Shown piece by piece: positions 51,188 through 62,225 of a DNA stretch of 64,000 nt. The stretch covers positions 3,287,107 to 3,351,106 of the forward strand of contig NC_069084.1 of assembly GCF_947172395.1 (NCBI RefSeq), written 5' to 3'. The position numbers and the translations under genes are program-made. This DNA is from Bicyclus anynana (Eukaryota; Arthropoda; Insecta; Lepidoptera; Nymphalidae). The first letter of the stretch is position 1; the number at the start of each line of letters is the position of its first letter. A model generated the notes under the pieces. It did no database searches, was not told where the DNA came from, and worked only from the letters and a program-made list of their open reading frames with translations.

Positions 51188-51305
51188 TTAATAGCTCAGT
51201 GGTAAAGGGGCTGGACTCATCACCGGAAGTAGCTAGTACGTACCCAATCCTAAAACAATCTTTTCCGACTAGTTGGGGAACGGGTATATTGGTCATATTT
51301 AAAAG
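51188..51305 (+). mobile_element. tRNA-derived SINE, family C
   Basis: A clear A-box head 'aatagctcagtggtaaaggg'. The B-box region is eroded, and the body 'ccgactagttggggaacggg' and 'tattggtcatatttaaa' are present. Confidence 0.8.
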
Positions 51306-51412
51306 ATATGGCAAGTATTCTTTTTTTTTTAAAAGCTAGACCTCGCTTTCTATAGGAGAAGGGATATGTAGCGTAGACGCACCAAGCTCCAATGTGAGTT
51401 AGTGGGTTTAGG

Positions 51413-51468
51413 GCATCTGATAGGAGTCATCACTAATGGGTGATTTAGTGATGATCACTATCAGATGC
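51413..51468. repeat. 24-bp-arm hairpin
   Basis: Arms 51413-51436 ('gcatctgatag...') and 51445-51468 pair with about three mismatches around an 8-base loop. Probably a MITE remnant. Confidence 0.75.
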
Positions 51469-51645
51469 TAATGATAAACACCGGGACCGAGGCTCGGGGT
51501 TACAGCATTACATCACCAACTGGTATTGGAGAATTATCGCATAGAACAGTAGTATACAAATTCTTTTACGCGTTCGAGAACCCCTAACTTACAGCCTGTT
51601 AAGAAAAAAAGGTACAACTGGTAAATAATGTATCAAGGCATTATT

Positions 51646-51835
51646 AATCAACACTGCGTTTTTTTAGAGCGGGTCGCCATTCCAGTGCCTTGGGCCAACG
51701 ACCATCGGCTCTTCGAACTATGTGCCCCGCCTATTGCCACTTCAGCTTCGTGACTCAGTATCGTGACGGAACCCCTATAAAAGGTCTATGTCCTGCAGTG
51801 GACGTCCATTGTCTGATATAATGATGATGATGGTT
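51646..51835 (+). mobile_element. RTE-clade LINE 3' end with inverted 5' portion
   Basis: 51753-51835 is the RTE 3' end in sense ('ctcagtatcgtgacgg', 'tatgtcctgcagtggacgtc', (ATG)n tail). 51646-51752 is an upstream part of the same element in antisense ('gggtcgccattccagtgcct', 'cggctcttcgaactatgtgc'). The segment between them in the element is missing. Confidence 0.85.
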
Positions 51836-53733
51836 ATCTATCACTCACATATCTATTTATAAAATTTTAATTACGAATTTAGACAGTCAAGATATGGATT
51901 GCTAATTAAGATCAACATTTTGATTTGAGTGCTTTACCAAACAAGCCAAATTATACAGCACAAGACGGCAAACACAAATACGCGAAGTTTGGGAAACAGT
52001 TCGTAGTCTCACAGTTCAGCGTCGCGATGTTTCAATTGCTTAGAGCTGCAAATGTTGTGGAGTTCACTGTTCATGCTAACTCACAACTTAGATAATACCT
52101 ACTTGTATGAGTCGTGCGGAATGTGTGGAAGCTTTTAAATTTTGCTCTATGTTTCTTTTTTTATAATGTCTAGAATAGAAAGATAAAGTCTAGCGAGAGA
52201 TAGTGCATTTAATTACTGCCAAACTAGAGCTATAGCTTGGCAAATTCACGCTCCCGCACCCCCGTCGCCCGCATACCATAGGAGTGTCATCAACAAACTT
52301 GCCAAGCTTGCCAACATTAAAGTCGCAAATTGATTAACAGGGCAAATGCAGATCTTCTTGTGCCGACGAGAGCATAGATGAAGGTAATAAAATTATTACT
52401 TTTAGAATTTGCTGAAGTTAAATCACGAAAAAATCTAAACTAAAAAAAATTAAGACTACAAATCAAATACAATATTTTTAATTAAATCCCATTCAAACAT
52501 ATTAAAAAGTAAAATTTTGATAAATTAAATGCCCTTAAATATTACTTTTTAAATTCCAATTTAAAAAGTAAATTGTTTTTATCATGGTTTATTTTTCTAC
52601 ATAATGACTTGTTTGTTATGCAATAAAACATGAATAAAACTTACAAAATTTGCCACGAAGTTACATGTTTAGGTTTCAAATGAGTTAAATAACTTAAAAG
52701 TTGTGAAAAATCCTCAAAAATAAAGAAATAAAGTATAAAGTATAAGCAAAATATAAAAAGTATAAATTTAAGCAAAATATTTTTCAAGGTCATTCGCGTC
52801 ATTAGCAACATTAACAACTACTCGTATTACACAATAACTTATACAATGTTAAACTTAACACTGCTTAGTTAATTAAGCAAAATTAAAACTACATTTCAAT
52901 TAAGTTTCTTACAGTCATAAATTAAGATTTACCCATCTGCTATTCTAATTATACATCAAGGTGCAAGTTTTCTGCGATAATTTCGTAACAAATGCAAAAT
53001 GCAAATAAGAGAAACAACCAATTTACACTGTTTATTCGCATTGCGGATAACAATAACGCTACGGCGACTTTCAGTTTTAGCTTCCAAAGAATAGAGTTGA
53101 TTTTCATGTGCGTTGAGATAATAATTTTCCCTCGAACATTGTTTCGCTCAGGTATACCATTGAGACTAATGTAAGAAGAGCTTAGCTCCTATGACTTAGA
53201 GATTTTAAAAGTGGCAATTTAATGGCGGCGCGTAAATCTTCTCTCTCTTTATTTACATATTACTTTTTTGGCGGCATTCCAAATACTTTACGTTGGTATG
53301 CTTTACGCCGTGTTATATAACAAGCTCATAACTAAGAACCCTGGATTGGTTCGACTCTATTCGTGAAACTTGTAGGTAAAAATTGTGTCGTAAAAATATA
53401 TGATACAAATGCGATTCGCCGTCGCGTTTTACAATTGTTACAAGTTCCTCGGGTGATATTAACATTCAATAATTATGTTTTTCTGGGGCGAGCTATCAGT
53501 GTTGGTATAAACAAGAGAGTATTTGATGACTTGAGCTCAGTTGTTTGTTAGGGAGCGTGGACACCGTCACGCTGCCAGTCGCGTTAGTGATTCTGTGCAA
53601 TAATGTTTTGTGTTATACTTGGCTCAGAATTTGTAAGTAAAATCTCTAAATTTGTACGTAAGCGATATAACAGCCCACATTACCGTCGGTCATCTGGTCA
53701 TCTGGAGATCTACTCTCTAACCACGTTTTGTAT
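51836..53733. other. Intergenic, nothing recognised
   Basis: AT-rich. Short open frames at 52992-53174 and 53363-53551 have no motif support. 'Aaagtataa' phrases recur around 52735-52770. Confidence 0.5.
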
Positions 53734-53839
53734 AACTCGCAATACGAGTTTCGAACTCACCTCCATCTTTCTCTTTCTGTGCAGTATCGTGTTAGAATGA
53801 GAAAGATGGAGATGAATTTGACACTCGCACTTGCGAGTT
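53734..53839. repeat. 40-bp-arm imperfect hairpin
   Basis: The left arm 'aactcgcaatacgag...ctccatctttctc' pairs with 'gagaaagatggagatg...cttgcgagtt' around a loop of about 25 bases, with several mismatches. MITE-like. Confidence 0.75.
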
Positions 53840-54117
53840 AAATCAAACATCATTACAGAATAGCCCTCCTGATAGTGATCGTTAACGTTGAATAGCGACT
53901 TGAATACTATCAACATAATTGCTACCAACCAGCATTAGAACAGCTTTGTGGGTTTAGCTTCCATATCCTCATTGTGGCTTTAGTCGCAGAAACCCATATA
54001 ATATATGTAGTCTAATGTTATATAGCCTTCTTCAACCAATGGACTGTTGAAACACACTGATAGAATGTTCCTAAAAGAGGTTTATTATACTAAAAGAATT
54101 TTTCAATTCGAACCATA
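53840..54117. other. Intergenic, nothing recognised
   Basis: No gene or paired repeat seen. Confidence 0.45.
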
Positions 54118-54305
54118 CTAATATTACAAAGCTGAAGAAGCTTTTTTTTTATTGAACGCGCTAATCTCAGGAACTACTGGTCCGATTTGAAAAATTCTTT
54201 CAATGTTAGATAGCCCATTTATCGAGGAAGGCTATAGGATATATATTATCTCCGTATTCTTAGAGGAACTTGATCCACGCGGGTGAAACCGCGCGGCGTC
54301 AGCTA
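54118..54305 (+). mobile_element. Helitron-like element
   Basis: Starts near 'actaatattacaaagctgaa' and contains 'ccgatttgaaaaattctttc' and 'ggctataggatatatattat', ending 'accgcgcggcgtcagctagg'. Closest to 1-219. Confidence 0.7.
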
Positions 54306-54555
54306 GGTTTTCATATTACGAATATCTTATAAGTTACCACGTTACAGCTGTAATGTTACGGAAGCCGTCGCGTGAACGTATCACGTGTTTCGACGGAGCA
54401 ACTTGATGGGATCAGCGTTATGTAGTCAACCGAACTTTATAGGTGAGTTTATAGTAACTATATGTAGAGCCCCTAAACTAGAGGGTGTAGGTACACATTA
54501 TATAGAAAGTCTTTGAGTCTAGGATCGCAATGTTTATTAATTTGTTTTTTATTCT

Positions 54556-54620
54556 CTACAAGTTAGCCCTTGAATACAATTTCCCCTGATGGTAGTAGTC
54601 ATGATGCAATCAATTCATGA
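54556..54620 (-). mobile_element. SINE family A, 3' fragment
   Basis: 'tctacaagttagcccttgaa' and 'cccctgatggta' match the reversed 3' end of family A. Confidence 0.65.
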
Positions 54621-54734
54621 CCATACTGTTTAAACCGTGTGATATTCACGGAGAGCCTGTGTGTACGTAGTGAAGCATGATTTTTTGGCGTTTTCCTTCC
54701 AAACAAATATTAGGTATATATAATATCGTTATAG

Positions 54735-55065
54735 GCCAGCGGTTATGACCTCTGCCTTCGATTCAGAGGGCGTAGGCCGAAACGGGGCAGGGGCACATCT
54801 CAACTTTTCAGTTGTCTGCATTATAAGAAATTAAATATCAAGTGTTTTAAACCTGCATAACTGGAAGACCTCTCTTCTCAAACCGCCTTAACCATGAGGA
54901 AACCTTCATAACTGAGATTTTTCTTAATTCTTATTTAATTAAGGTTTGTGGAATCTGCCATTCCGCATTGGATCAGCATTGGGTCAGCGAAGTAAACTAA
55001 GGCCTAAACCCTCTCTTTCTGAGAGGAGACTCAACGGTGCTCAACGGTGAGCCGATTATGGGTTG
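54735..55065 (+). mobile_element. tRNA-derived SINE, family B
   Basis: The head 'ccagcggttatgacctctgc' and body ('aagaaattaaatatcaagtg', 'ccgcattggatcagcattgg', 'ctctctttctgagaggagac') are present with internal insertions. The B-box is eroded. Confidence 0.75.
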
Positions 55066-55194
55066 TTAAAATGCAATCTAAAAATTGTCCGACAAGGTTA
55101 CCACTTGATTTTAATTTGACTAGTTTGCCCTGCGGAGTGTTGCTACTCGTATGTTAAACGCAATGGATGAACTAGGTGTCCCGCAAAAAAAAAA

Positions 55195-55300
55195 TGAGCT
55201 TTGGGAATCGAAATCTATGACAGTAACTTTGGTTCTTCTAAGTATCCGTAGCATAGCTTGCCCCATCTCTGAGTCTTTTTATAAAGCCCATAGTTAGCGT
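55195..55300 (-). mobile_element. RTE-clade LINE internal fragment
   Basis: 'tgacagtaactttggttctt' and 'ataaagcccatagttagcg' match the reversed RTE segment at about 36955-37080. Confidence 0.6.
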
Positions 55301-56120
55301 ATAGCAGTTTTAATGGCCCCCTATGGATTTCTTTATAAGAGAATGGATTTTTTTCTTCATATGGAATTTCGACCAACCACGCCGGTCTTTAGTGGGTTGG
55401 TGGACTTAGGATGACAATGTTAATCCCTTTTATGATTTTTATTTTATTTCAATATTATTGATGAGGATAAGGACAGACAGCCTACCTTGCTCTTCGAGGC
55501 ACGAAGGCGTAACATCATCGACTTTCCTGCTCCAGCCAGAGAGTTTTTACTGCTAAAGAAAGCTCAGTACCTACGAGTATTTCACGTTCCTTACAGTATC
55601 CAAAACCACATAGGTGGTTCACCTATACTATACTTTTTCAAGAAGTCAATATATGTAATATTATTTTTAAACTATTGCTATTTAGTATAAAAAAATCATT
55701 CCGCAGTTTTCGTAGCCCCAGTATGTAGTAAGCTGACAGCTGATACTGAGATGGCGACATTTTACGACGACAATTTTTGCTCCGCTAATCGAGATGACAT
55801 GCCCTGACGCGGCACACACAATAGTAATCCTTATTGATAATATACTAAGGGCTTAAAGTTCTGTAGAGTTTAATTTATTGACATGAGCGTGGTATGCGAT
55901 TAATAAAATGTGTAGACATGCAGTATTTGATATGTACCCTCAGACAATCGAGTGTTTTATGATGTAAAGGTGCTGATAGACTTGAGCATTCACTTGTAAT
56001 GAGTATTCGTGGGATTGTTACATTACAGAAAAATACGAGAACATTTTAACGTGCATCCTATCTAGCGTTCTGGCGAGCAGAATGCTCGCCAGCTGCCTGC
56101 TAGCCTAATAACTTCATCAC
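55301..56120. other. Intergenic; one repeat pair member
   Basis: 55730-55800 pairs with 35985-36060 in inverted orientation. A weak open frame at 55487-55690 is not supported. Confidence 0.45.
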
Positions 56121-56361
56121 ACTAATATTATAAAAGCGAAAGTTTGTGTGTAAATGTGTAAGTGTGTAAATGTATAAGTGTGCAAGTATGTTTGTTCCTC
56201 TTTTAAGCTGAGGTTTCTGAAGCGCTTTGGCTGAAATTTGGAATATAAATATACTCTGGATTAACACATAGGCTACTTTTTATCTCGGAAAAATCCATGG
56301 CTCCCGCGGGGATCGTGAAAAACTGAATTCCACGCGGACGAAGTCGCAGGCGTCCGCTAGT
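56121..56361 (+). mobile_element. Helitron-like element (Lep1/ISBu2 type), best copy
   Basis: Starts 'actaatattataaaagcgaa', contains 'actctggattaacacatagg' and ends 'cgcaggcgtccgctagt'. Both typical ends are present. Confidence 0.85.
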
Positions 56362-56367
56362 ACTTCA

Positions 56368-56660
56368 TACGCGTTATCAACCCAGTATTTGGTTCACTGC
56401 TGAGCTCGAGTCTCCTCTCAGAATGTGAAGTGTTAGGCCAATTGTCCACCACGCTGGCCCAATGCGGATTGCCAGACTACACACACGCAGAGAATTAAGA
56501 TTATCTGGTATGCAGATTTCCTCACGATGTTATCCTTCACCGTTTAAGACACGTGATATTTAATTTCTGAAAAGTTGGAGGTGCATGCTTCGGGCCAGAT
56601 TCGAACCTACGCCTTCAGAAACAAAAGAGGTCATATCCACTGGGCTATCACGGCTCACGG
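56368..56660 (-). mobile_element. tRNA-derived SINE, family B, near full length
   Basis: Reversed, the head 'agccgtgatagcccagtgga' is at the right end. The body and 3' end ('gtctcctctcagaatg') follow. Confidence 0.85.
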
Positions 56661-56934
56661 CGAAATCTATAGTAATCCCTATTATCACTATCGGAAATAG
56701 TCGAAACTCTAAGCCCTAAATCCAAAGGCCCATTATTGGTTCACAGATCGGTTCACGCAATGCATCTCAATAAAAGATGCATCGGTTTGCGTCGCAGTCG
56801 CAGTACATCAGGGGGACTTAACTTTATTTATCACTTTGTTTTGCAGCGGATTTGTGGACTCCGGAGCCGTATTTGTGTGCTTTTGTGCGACCGTGGATTT
56901 AAATATAGTTATTTATTTATTTTTGCTGAAGTGA

Positions 56935-57188
56935 AGCTGAAGTGGCAATGGGCGGGGCACATAGTTCGAAGAGCCGATGGACGTTGGGGTCCCAAAGTGC
57001 TGGAATGGCGACCCCGCACTAGTAAGCGCAGTGTTGGCCGACCCCCCACCAGCTGGACTGACGACATCAAGCGAGTCGCAGGGATTCGCTGGATGCAGAT
57101 GGCTCAGTATCGTGATGTTTGGAAGTCCCTACAAAAGGCCTATGTCCTGCAGTGGACGTCCATCGGCTGATATGATGATGATGATGAT
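56935..57188 (+). pseudogene. 5'-truncated RTE-clade LINE 3' end
   Basis: An open C-terminal frame: LKWQWAGHIVRRADGRWGPK, RSVGRPPTSWTDDIKRV and VLQWTSIG-stop, then (ATG)n. It is very close to the opposite-strand copy at 36679-37100. An 'atttattttt' phrase on both sides is a possible target duplication. An upstream open frame that runs into it (from 56736) is fortuitous. Confidence 0.85.
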
Positions 57189-57864
57189 TTATTTTTATTA
57201 TTGTACTAGTAGGATTGGTGGTAGAAGGGGTGGATTTCACCCCTAAAATGCAAAAAGCGCAAGACGAACACATGTCACTTTTAAAGTAGTGGGTAAAACA
57301 TACTTAATCCCAAATTTTCATCCAAATCTATGGAGGTTCAACGAAATCGGAGGTTGGGGCTAATTTTGACCTACAATGACTATAGATGTGTCCTGGTTTC
57401 ATTCAGATACATCTCCTACGAGGGTATAAACAAGGGCACTCTGAGATGTTTTTGTTGATATAACCGGATAAAAATGGTCTATGTGCTAAACCAGACTACA
57501 CTGCACTCATAAGACAACTATAAATGTAAAAATCTGGTCATGACTGAAGTAAAAAAAAGGTACGCGGTAATTTTAATTTGCATGTAAAAATATAAAAATA
57601 ATCTTAAATCCTATGTCATATTGAATAAAAACAGGCGCTGCTTTGCGGAATTCCACGAAGTAGGATAACAAAGAAATGTAATTTAATATTGTCGAGTCCA
57701 AATCTCCTGAGACTACTCCGGTAAAGCAAGCTTTGAGGGTACTTTGTACAAGTGGAAAATAACTAAATTATTTTTGTATTACTTTGTACATCCTAGTATA
57801 AATAAAATATTGTTTTAATTAAAATTCATTTTTATTTTTTTGAATTTCATTTAAAAGCCAATCA
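57189..57864. other. Intergenic, nothing recognised
   Basis: Moderately AT-rich; no gene or paired repeat. Confidence 0.45.
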
Positions 57865-58275
57865 TTATTATCAAGCGATGGACGACCACTGCTGGACATA
57901 GACCTTGTATAAACTTTCAAACACCACGGTCTCGGGCTCCAGCATCCAGCGGCTCCTTGCAACCCGCTTGATGTCCTTGGTCTATATAGTGGTAGACCAA
58001 CACTGAGCATTGCGCGGGGTTGTTATTCCAGCACCTTGGGACCCCAACGTCCATCGGCTCTTCTAACTATGTACCCTGCCCATTGCCGCTTCAACTTCCC
58101 GACTAAGCTATGTCGGTGACTTGGTTCGTCTGCTAATATCCTCATTTTTGTTTCTATCACGCAGAGGAAGTCCAAGTATAACTCGCTCTATTGCTCGCTG
58201 AGTGACTCTGAGCATTCTTATGAGGCCCATAGTTAGCGACCAAGTCTCGGATCCGTAGGTCACTGTAACATGCAC
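57865..58275 (-). pseudogene. RTE-clade LINE 3' end, decayed
   Basis: Reversed, it runs from 'gagacttggtcgctaactat' through the WAGHIVR.. equivalent to 'gtcgtccatcgcttgataat'. Frames are broken by small indels. It is more diverged than the copies at 36679 and 56935. Confidence 0.8.
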
Positions 58276-58829
58276 TGTTTGAAGACTTTCGTCTGTCGAA
58301 TGTAACTATGTCAAGAAATAATTACAGCAATTTAAAACAATTATTTTGAAATGAATCGATTCCGTATTTTTTTGTATCACCCAATTTTCACTGGCTTTTT
58401 TTTCAACGTTAACAGAACCTAATTGGTAAAGGTAAACTGCAACTCATTAAAAAAAACTACACGAAGTGAAATGAAAATTATAATTAAAACATTAACCGTA
58501 ACATTCCTAACAAACAGCTTTCCTTCCTATTGTTAATAGCATAAAGAGTAAATTTTCATTAAGAAATAAAACAAGTTTCCTTGTTGTTGGTGCAAATACT
58601 GAACATTTGCTGAGAGTAATCCCTTCGTCATACAACGCGAGTGTGTGGGCGAGTAATCTGACAGGTTACTCGCATTATTTAAGTTACTGTCACGGGTGAG
58701 TGTTAATTACTGTCAAATAAATTAGATTTCCCTTAACATACAGTGCGAACGAGTGCGTGAATTAACTTACTAATTTACTAATTAACTAGTTACTCGTATT
58801 ACTCAAGTTACATCAAAATCAAAAAAACT
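58276..58829. other. Intergenic, nothing recognised
   Basis: Recurring 'gttactcg' phrases around 58640-58800, otherwise featureless. Confidence 0.45.
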
Positions 58830-58990
58830 AAATCAAAAATCATTTATTTCAAGTAGGCTCAGTTTACAAGCACTTTTGACACGTCAGTTGACTATTTGTA
58901 AAGATTCTACCACCGGTTCAGAAGGCTGATTCTGCTGAGAAGAAACCGGCAAGAAACTGAACAGTTAAACATGTCACGAGAGAGTCTGTT
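58830..58990 (+). repeat. Dispersed repeat 'aatcatttatttcaagtagg' family, longest copy
   Basis: Includes 'tttacaagcacttttgacac', 'gattctaccaccggttcaga' and 'gagaagaaaccggcaagaaa', a phrase I associate with lepidopteran LINE 3' ends. Shorter copies at 11041 and 32540. Confidence 0.7.
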
Positions 58991-59213
58991 ATTGACTGAC
59001 ATTTAAATTACATTTGTCTGGGTTATAGCAATTCAATTTTATATTTCTAGTTATTTATTGAATTTTCACATGAGGGATTTACTTAAGTACCTGGTACCTG
59101 TAACTATACCGTCTAGAGAGAGTGAAATACATCGAGGCTTTAGTAAAATAAGTATAACGTATGTACAGTTATACATGCTCATAAAATGTTACGCTTTTCC
59201 TAAATCGAAATTC

Positions 59214-59257
59214 AAAAAAGAAGTTTCAAGATAACGCTATCTTGAAACTTCTTTTTT
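59214..59257. repeat. Perfect 20-bp-arm hairpin
   Basis: The arm 'aaaaaagaagtttcaagata' and its exact complement flank the loop ACGC (59234-59237). Confidence 0.95.
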
Positions 59258-60720
59258 GTTACTAGTAGGTAAACGTTGACAGCGCGTGTAGCTCGCACAA
59301 TGTAACCAAGCCGTAAGAAACTCAACGTAAATTACAATTTTGCATGCAACTGTACAAGTTTGTTTGCTTTAATACTTGTCTTTTAGCGGGCCCTCTAAGA
59401 AATTAAAATTTATGAAGCAACGTTCAAAGAAAACTTGGTGCTAATTTCCCTTATTATGAGTACAAAATGTGACGACCAAAGCAAAACGACGATGTTTATT
59501 TCAGAGGTGTATAAAAGTCTATAAGAGGCGTATTTTGAGTTTTCTTACAATGATTTTCTTCACCACTGAAACAAGTGATGTTTCATTGTTGAAAACTCTC
59601 ATAACAATGCCGAATCAGAAGTAAACGAACTTTCAAAATACCGAAGAAAAGTCTCAACCTAAATTAACAGGTTACTTAAACTGGCTAACTTTAACGTAAC
59701 TTTTTAAACAATACACGGTTCAGGCTAAAAAAATACATCATTGGGATTTGTCTTACAAGAAAAATTTTTATCGAACCTGACCTTTCGCCGGTCGTGTCAG
59801 TCTTCCATCTTATTGGGGTATGAATTTGAGGAAATTGAGAGTGTACCTGTTTATACACATACTTGTGCACTATAATATCTCCTGCGTGCATGGTGGTTAA
59901 TCTCAACATGAGATTGGCTGCCGTGGCAAATATTCGGTTAGGATATTTTATGAACAATACGATATTATTTTAGTGTATTTCTCGGCTATGTTAATCTGCT
60001 AAAATAAATATAATTCCAGCAAATATTCTCACCACGAACAAAGTACTTACATAAAACAACATAATATAAGCGTAGGCTATATTTCCCTGAGCACATTAAT
60101 CGCGTAGCTGAGCTACGGCGTAGCTCCCGCCGTAGGCGTTCTACGCCGCGCCTTGTAATCGGTTTATCAAGCCTTCCATCTAATGTTATCATATAAAATA
60201 TATGTGTAGGTATATCTTACACAAGAATAATTTTCTATATCTTCTACTATTAATCTTTTTTATGACTGAGCATCTTGTTGTTAAGAACGAACCACACGAA
60301 TTTACGAAACCCTTATAGGTAATAACCGATGTCATTTTTCTAAAATTATAAAATATAATAATAAAATATAGGAAATTTTACATTTAAATAATCATCCACC
60401 GTTAACAATTGATATATTCACAATAATAATTAAAAATTCAAAATAATAACTAGAACTTATTCAGAAAGCTACAATTCAACGAGTCTTCTCTGTCTGTTGT
60501 TATTACAAGTCACGGTTTAAGTAATTATTTATATTATTGTACCACAATGTACGAGCGAAGGCGAAAAGATTATTAAACTTGGAATATAAATATGATGTGT
60601 ATTCTAGTAGTGTCATTCAGCTTCTATAAACATTTAAATTAATTAGTTTTGTTTTTGTAATATTATGTGATCTTTGTACGGACTTAAACCTTCTCATCTG
60701 GACTTATTTTTCAAGTACCG
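59258..60720. other. Intergenic; one possible repeat, one palindromic patch
   Basis: 59775-59945 ('ctttcgccggtcgtgtcagt', 'ttgtgcactataatatctcc') looks like a lepidopteran interspersed repeat; no second copy here. 60104-60153 is a GC-rich, self-complementary patch ('gagctacggcgtagctcc'). Confidence 0.4.
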
Positions 60721-60729
60721 ACGCAAAAA

Positions 60730-61000
60730 CAGGGGTGTTATAAGTTTGACGTGTCTGTCTGTTTGTGGCACCATAGCTCCCGAACGGATTAAGCGATTTC
60801 AGCTTAACTTATTTTGCATGAAAGCCGAAAGGTGATTTATGTGTAAGTGTTATAAACATGTTTGATGAAAATTGGTCGTTTTGGTCGGTGAGTCGTTTAA
60901 TAGTTCTGGGGGGTTAAAGTGGTGAAGATGACTTGATCGTGAGTGTAATTAATAATATCATGACCTTCGGGGGTCATACGGTACGGTACGGTACGGTACT
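60730..61000 (+). repeat. Interspersed repeat with (GGTAC)n end
   Basis: 'gacgcaaaaacaggggtgtt', 'tgtctgtctgtttgtggcac' and 'tcccgaacggattaagcgat' form a phrase I recognise as a lepidopteran repeat. It ends in four GGTAC units at 60980-60999. Confidence 0.5.
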
Positions 61001-61111
61001 TAATTACTAATCATAATAATCATTGTGGACTTCCGCAAAGTAAAGCCTGATTTTATTCAAAAGCATTTCCCTGTAGAGCCTTAAAAGCCAATGGGTAGAT
61101 AATCAGTATCA

Positions 61112-61395
61112 ACCACTCGGCTCACTGCTGAGCTCGAGTCTCCTCTCAGAATGAGAGGGATTAAGTCAATAGTCCACCACGCTTGTCCAATGCGGATTGG
61201 CAGACTTCACACACGCAGATAATTAAGAAAATTCTCTGGTATGCAGGTTTCCTCACGATGTTTTTCCTTCACAGTTTGAGACACGTGATATTTAATTTCT
61301 TAAAATGCACACAACTGAAAAGTTGTAGATGCACAACCCAAACCCTCCAGAATCGGAGGCTGAGGTCATCCACTGGGCTATCACCGGCTATCGTA
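61112..61395 (-). mobile_element. tRNA-derived SINE, family B
   Basis: 'cactgctgagctcgagtctc' to 'gaggtcatccactgggctat' in reverse orientation. The B-box is eroded. The open frame 61183-61434 is translated SINE. Confidence 0.85.
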
Positions 61396-61604
61396 TGTAG
61401 ATACTGCAAGTTAAATAAAAGCCTGCATCGGTAACGCGATCTTTTATAACTTAAAGCAGTTAATTTGTAGTTTAGTACGTTATCCACAAGCACGCGTCCT
61501 CTGGCAATCGGAGTGGCAAACTTAATCCCGCAGTAATTTGCGCCAACGTCTTGGCGGAATTGAATCGGAAGGCCTACGTCGCTTCGCCGTGTAAACTGCG
61601 ACCT

Positions 61605-61690
61605 AACACGGTAAATGACTTGCGATGGTAATGACGCAATCTAGGCCCGAGACATGATATATTTTTGTTTGTTTTTGCAAAGTCAAAGTC
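61605..61690 (+). repeat. Direct repeat member, pairs with 62017-62110
   Basis: 'aacacggtaaatgacttgcg' with 'atggtaatgacgcaatctag' and 'gagacatgata' recurs 410 bases downstream. Confidence 0.85.
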
Positions 61691-61812
61691 TAATTTTGGT
61701 TATTCAGTAATTCCTGCGCTACATTAGCTTCAAACATTTGGACATTTCAATCACAGATTTGTACACTCGCTGGTAGGTATAAGTATTTAGCAACCTGCCA
61801 GACTGCTTTAGC

Positions 61813-61982
61813 CATCATTCGCACGAGATTTTTTTAACGGACGTTCTAAAAGCGTTCAAATATAGTATAAAGTTTAATGAAGGTCTATTTCCAACGCCCA
61901 AAATTTAAAATGCAACACAGCTCGATAATTGAACGCCTTTTTAACGTCCGTAAAAAAAAACTCTCTTGCAAATGGGGCTTAA
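61813..61982. mobile_element. TIR element with about 45-bp ends
   Basis: The left end 'ttcgcacgagatttttttaa' then 'cggacgttctaaaagcgttc', and the right end (reversed) 'tttgcaagagagtttttttt' then 'acggacgttaaaaaggcgtt', are inverted to each other. Non-coding, 170 bp. Confidence 0.75.
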
Positions 61983-62016
61983 GGCCAAATATTTTTGGCA
62001 AAATTAAATAGGCCTA

Positions 62017-62110
62017 TGGTAACACGGTAAATGACTTGGGATGGTAATGACGTAATCTAGCACCGAGACATGATACCATATTTTTTTTTTGCAAAATCAA
62101 AATATAATTT
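62017..62110 (+). repeat. Direct repeat member, pairs with 61605-61690
   Basis: 'aacacggtaaatgacttggg', 'atggtaatgacgtaatctag', 'gagacatgata' in the same order and orientation as the first copy. Confidence 0.85.
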
Positions 62111-62124
62111 AGTTTGATTACTAA

Positions 62125-62225
62125 CTAGGGGATACCCTGTAAAATTAACTAATCACGCGGGAGCTATGAATTTTCCGTTATGAAAAGTAGTCTGTGTTAA
62201 TCCAGAGTAGGTATATTCTACCTCT
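62125..62225 (-). mobile_element. Helitron-like element fragment
   Basis: Reversed, it reads 'actctggattaacacagact' and 'cccgcgtgatta', parts of the Lep1/ISBu2 body. Confidence 0.55.

Noticed and set aside
56736..57170. 144-codon open frame suggesting a gene fused to a LINE tail
   Set aside because: Only the part after about 56935 is RTE; the upstream part shows no coding character, so the fusion is fortuitous.
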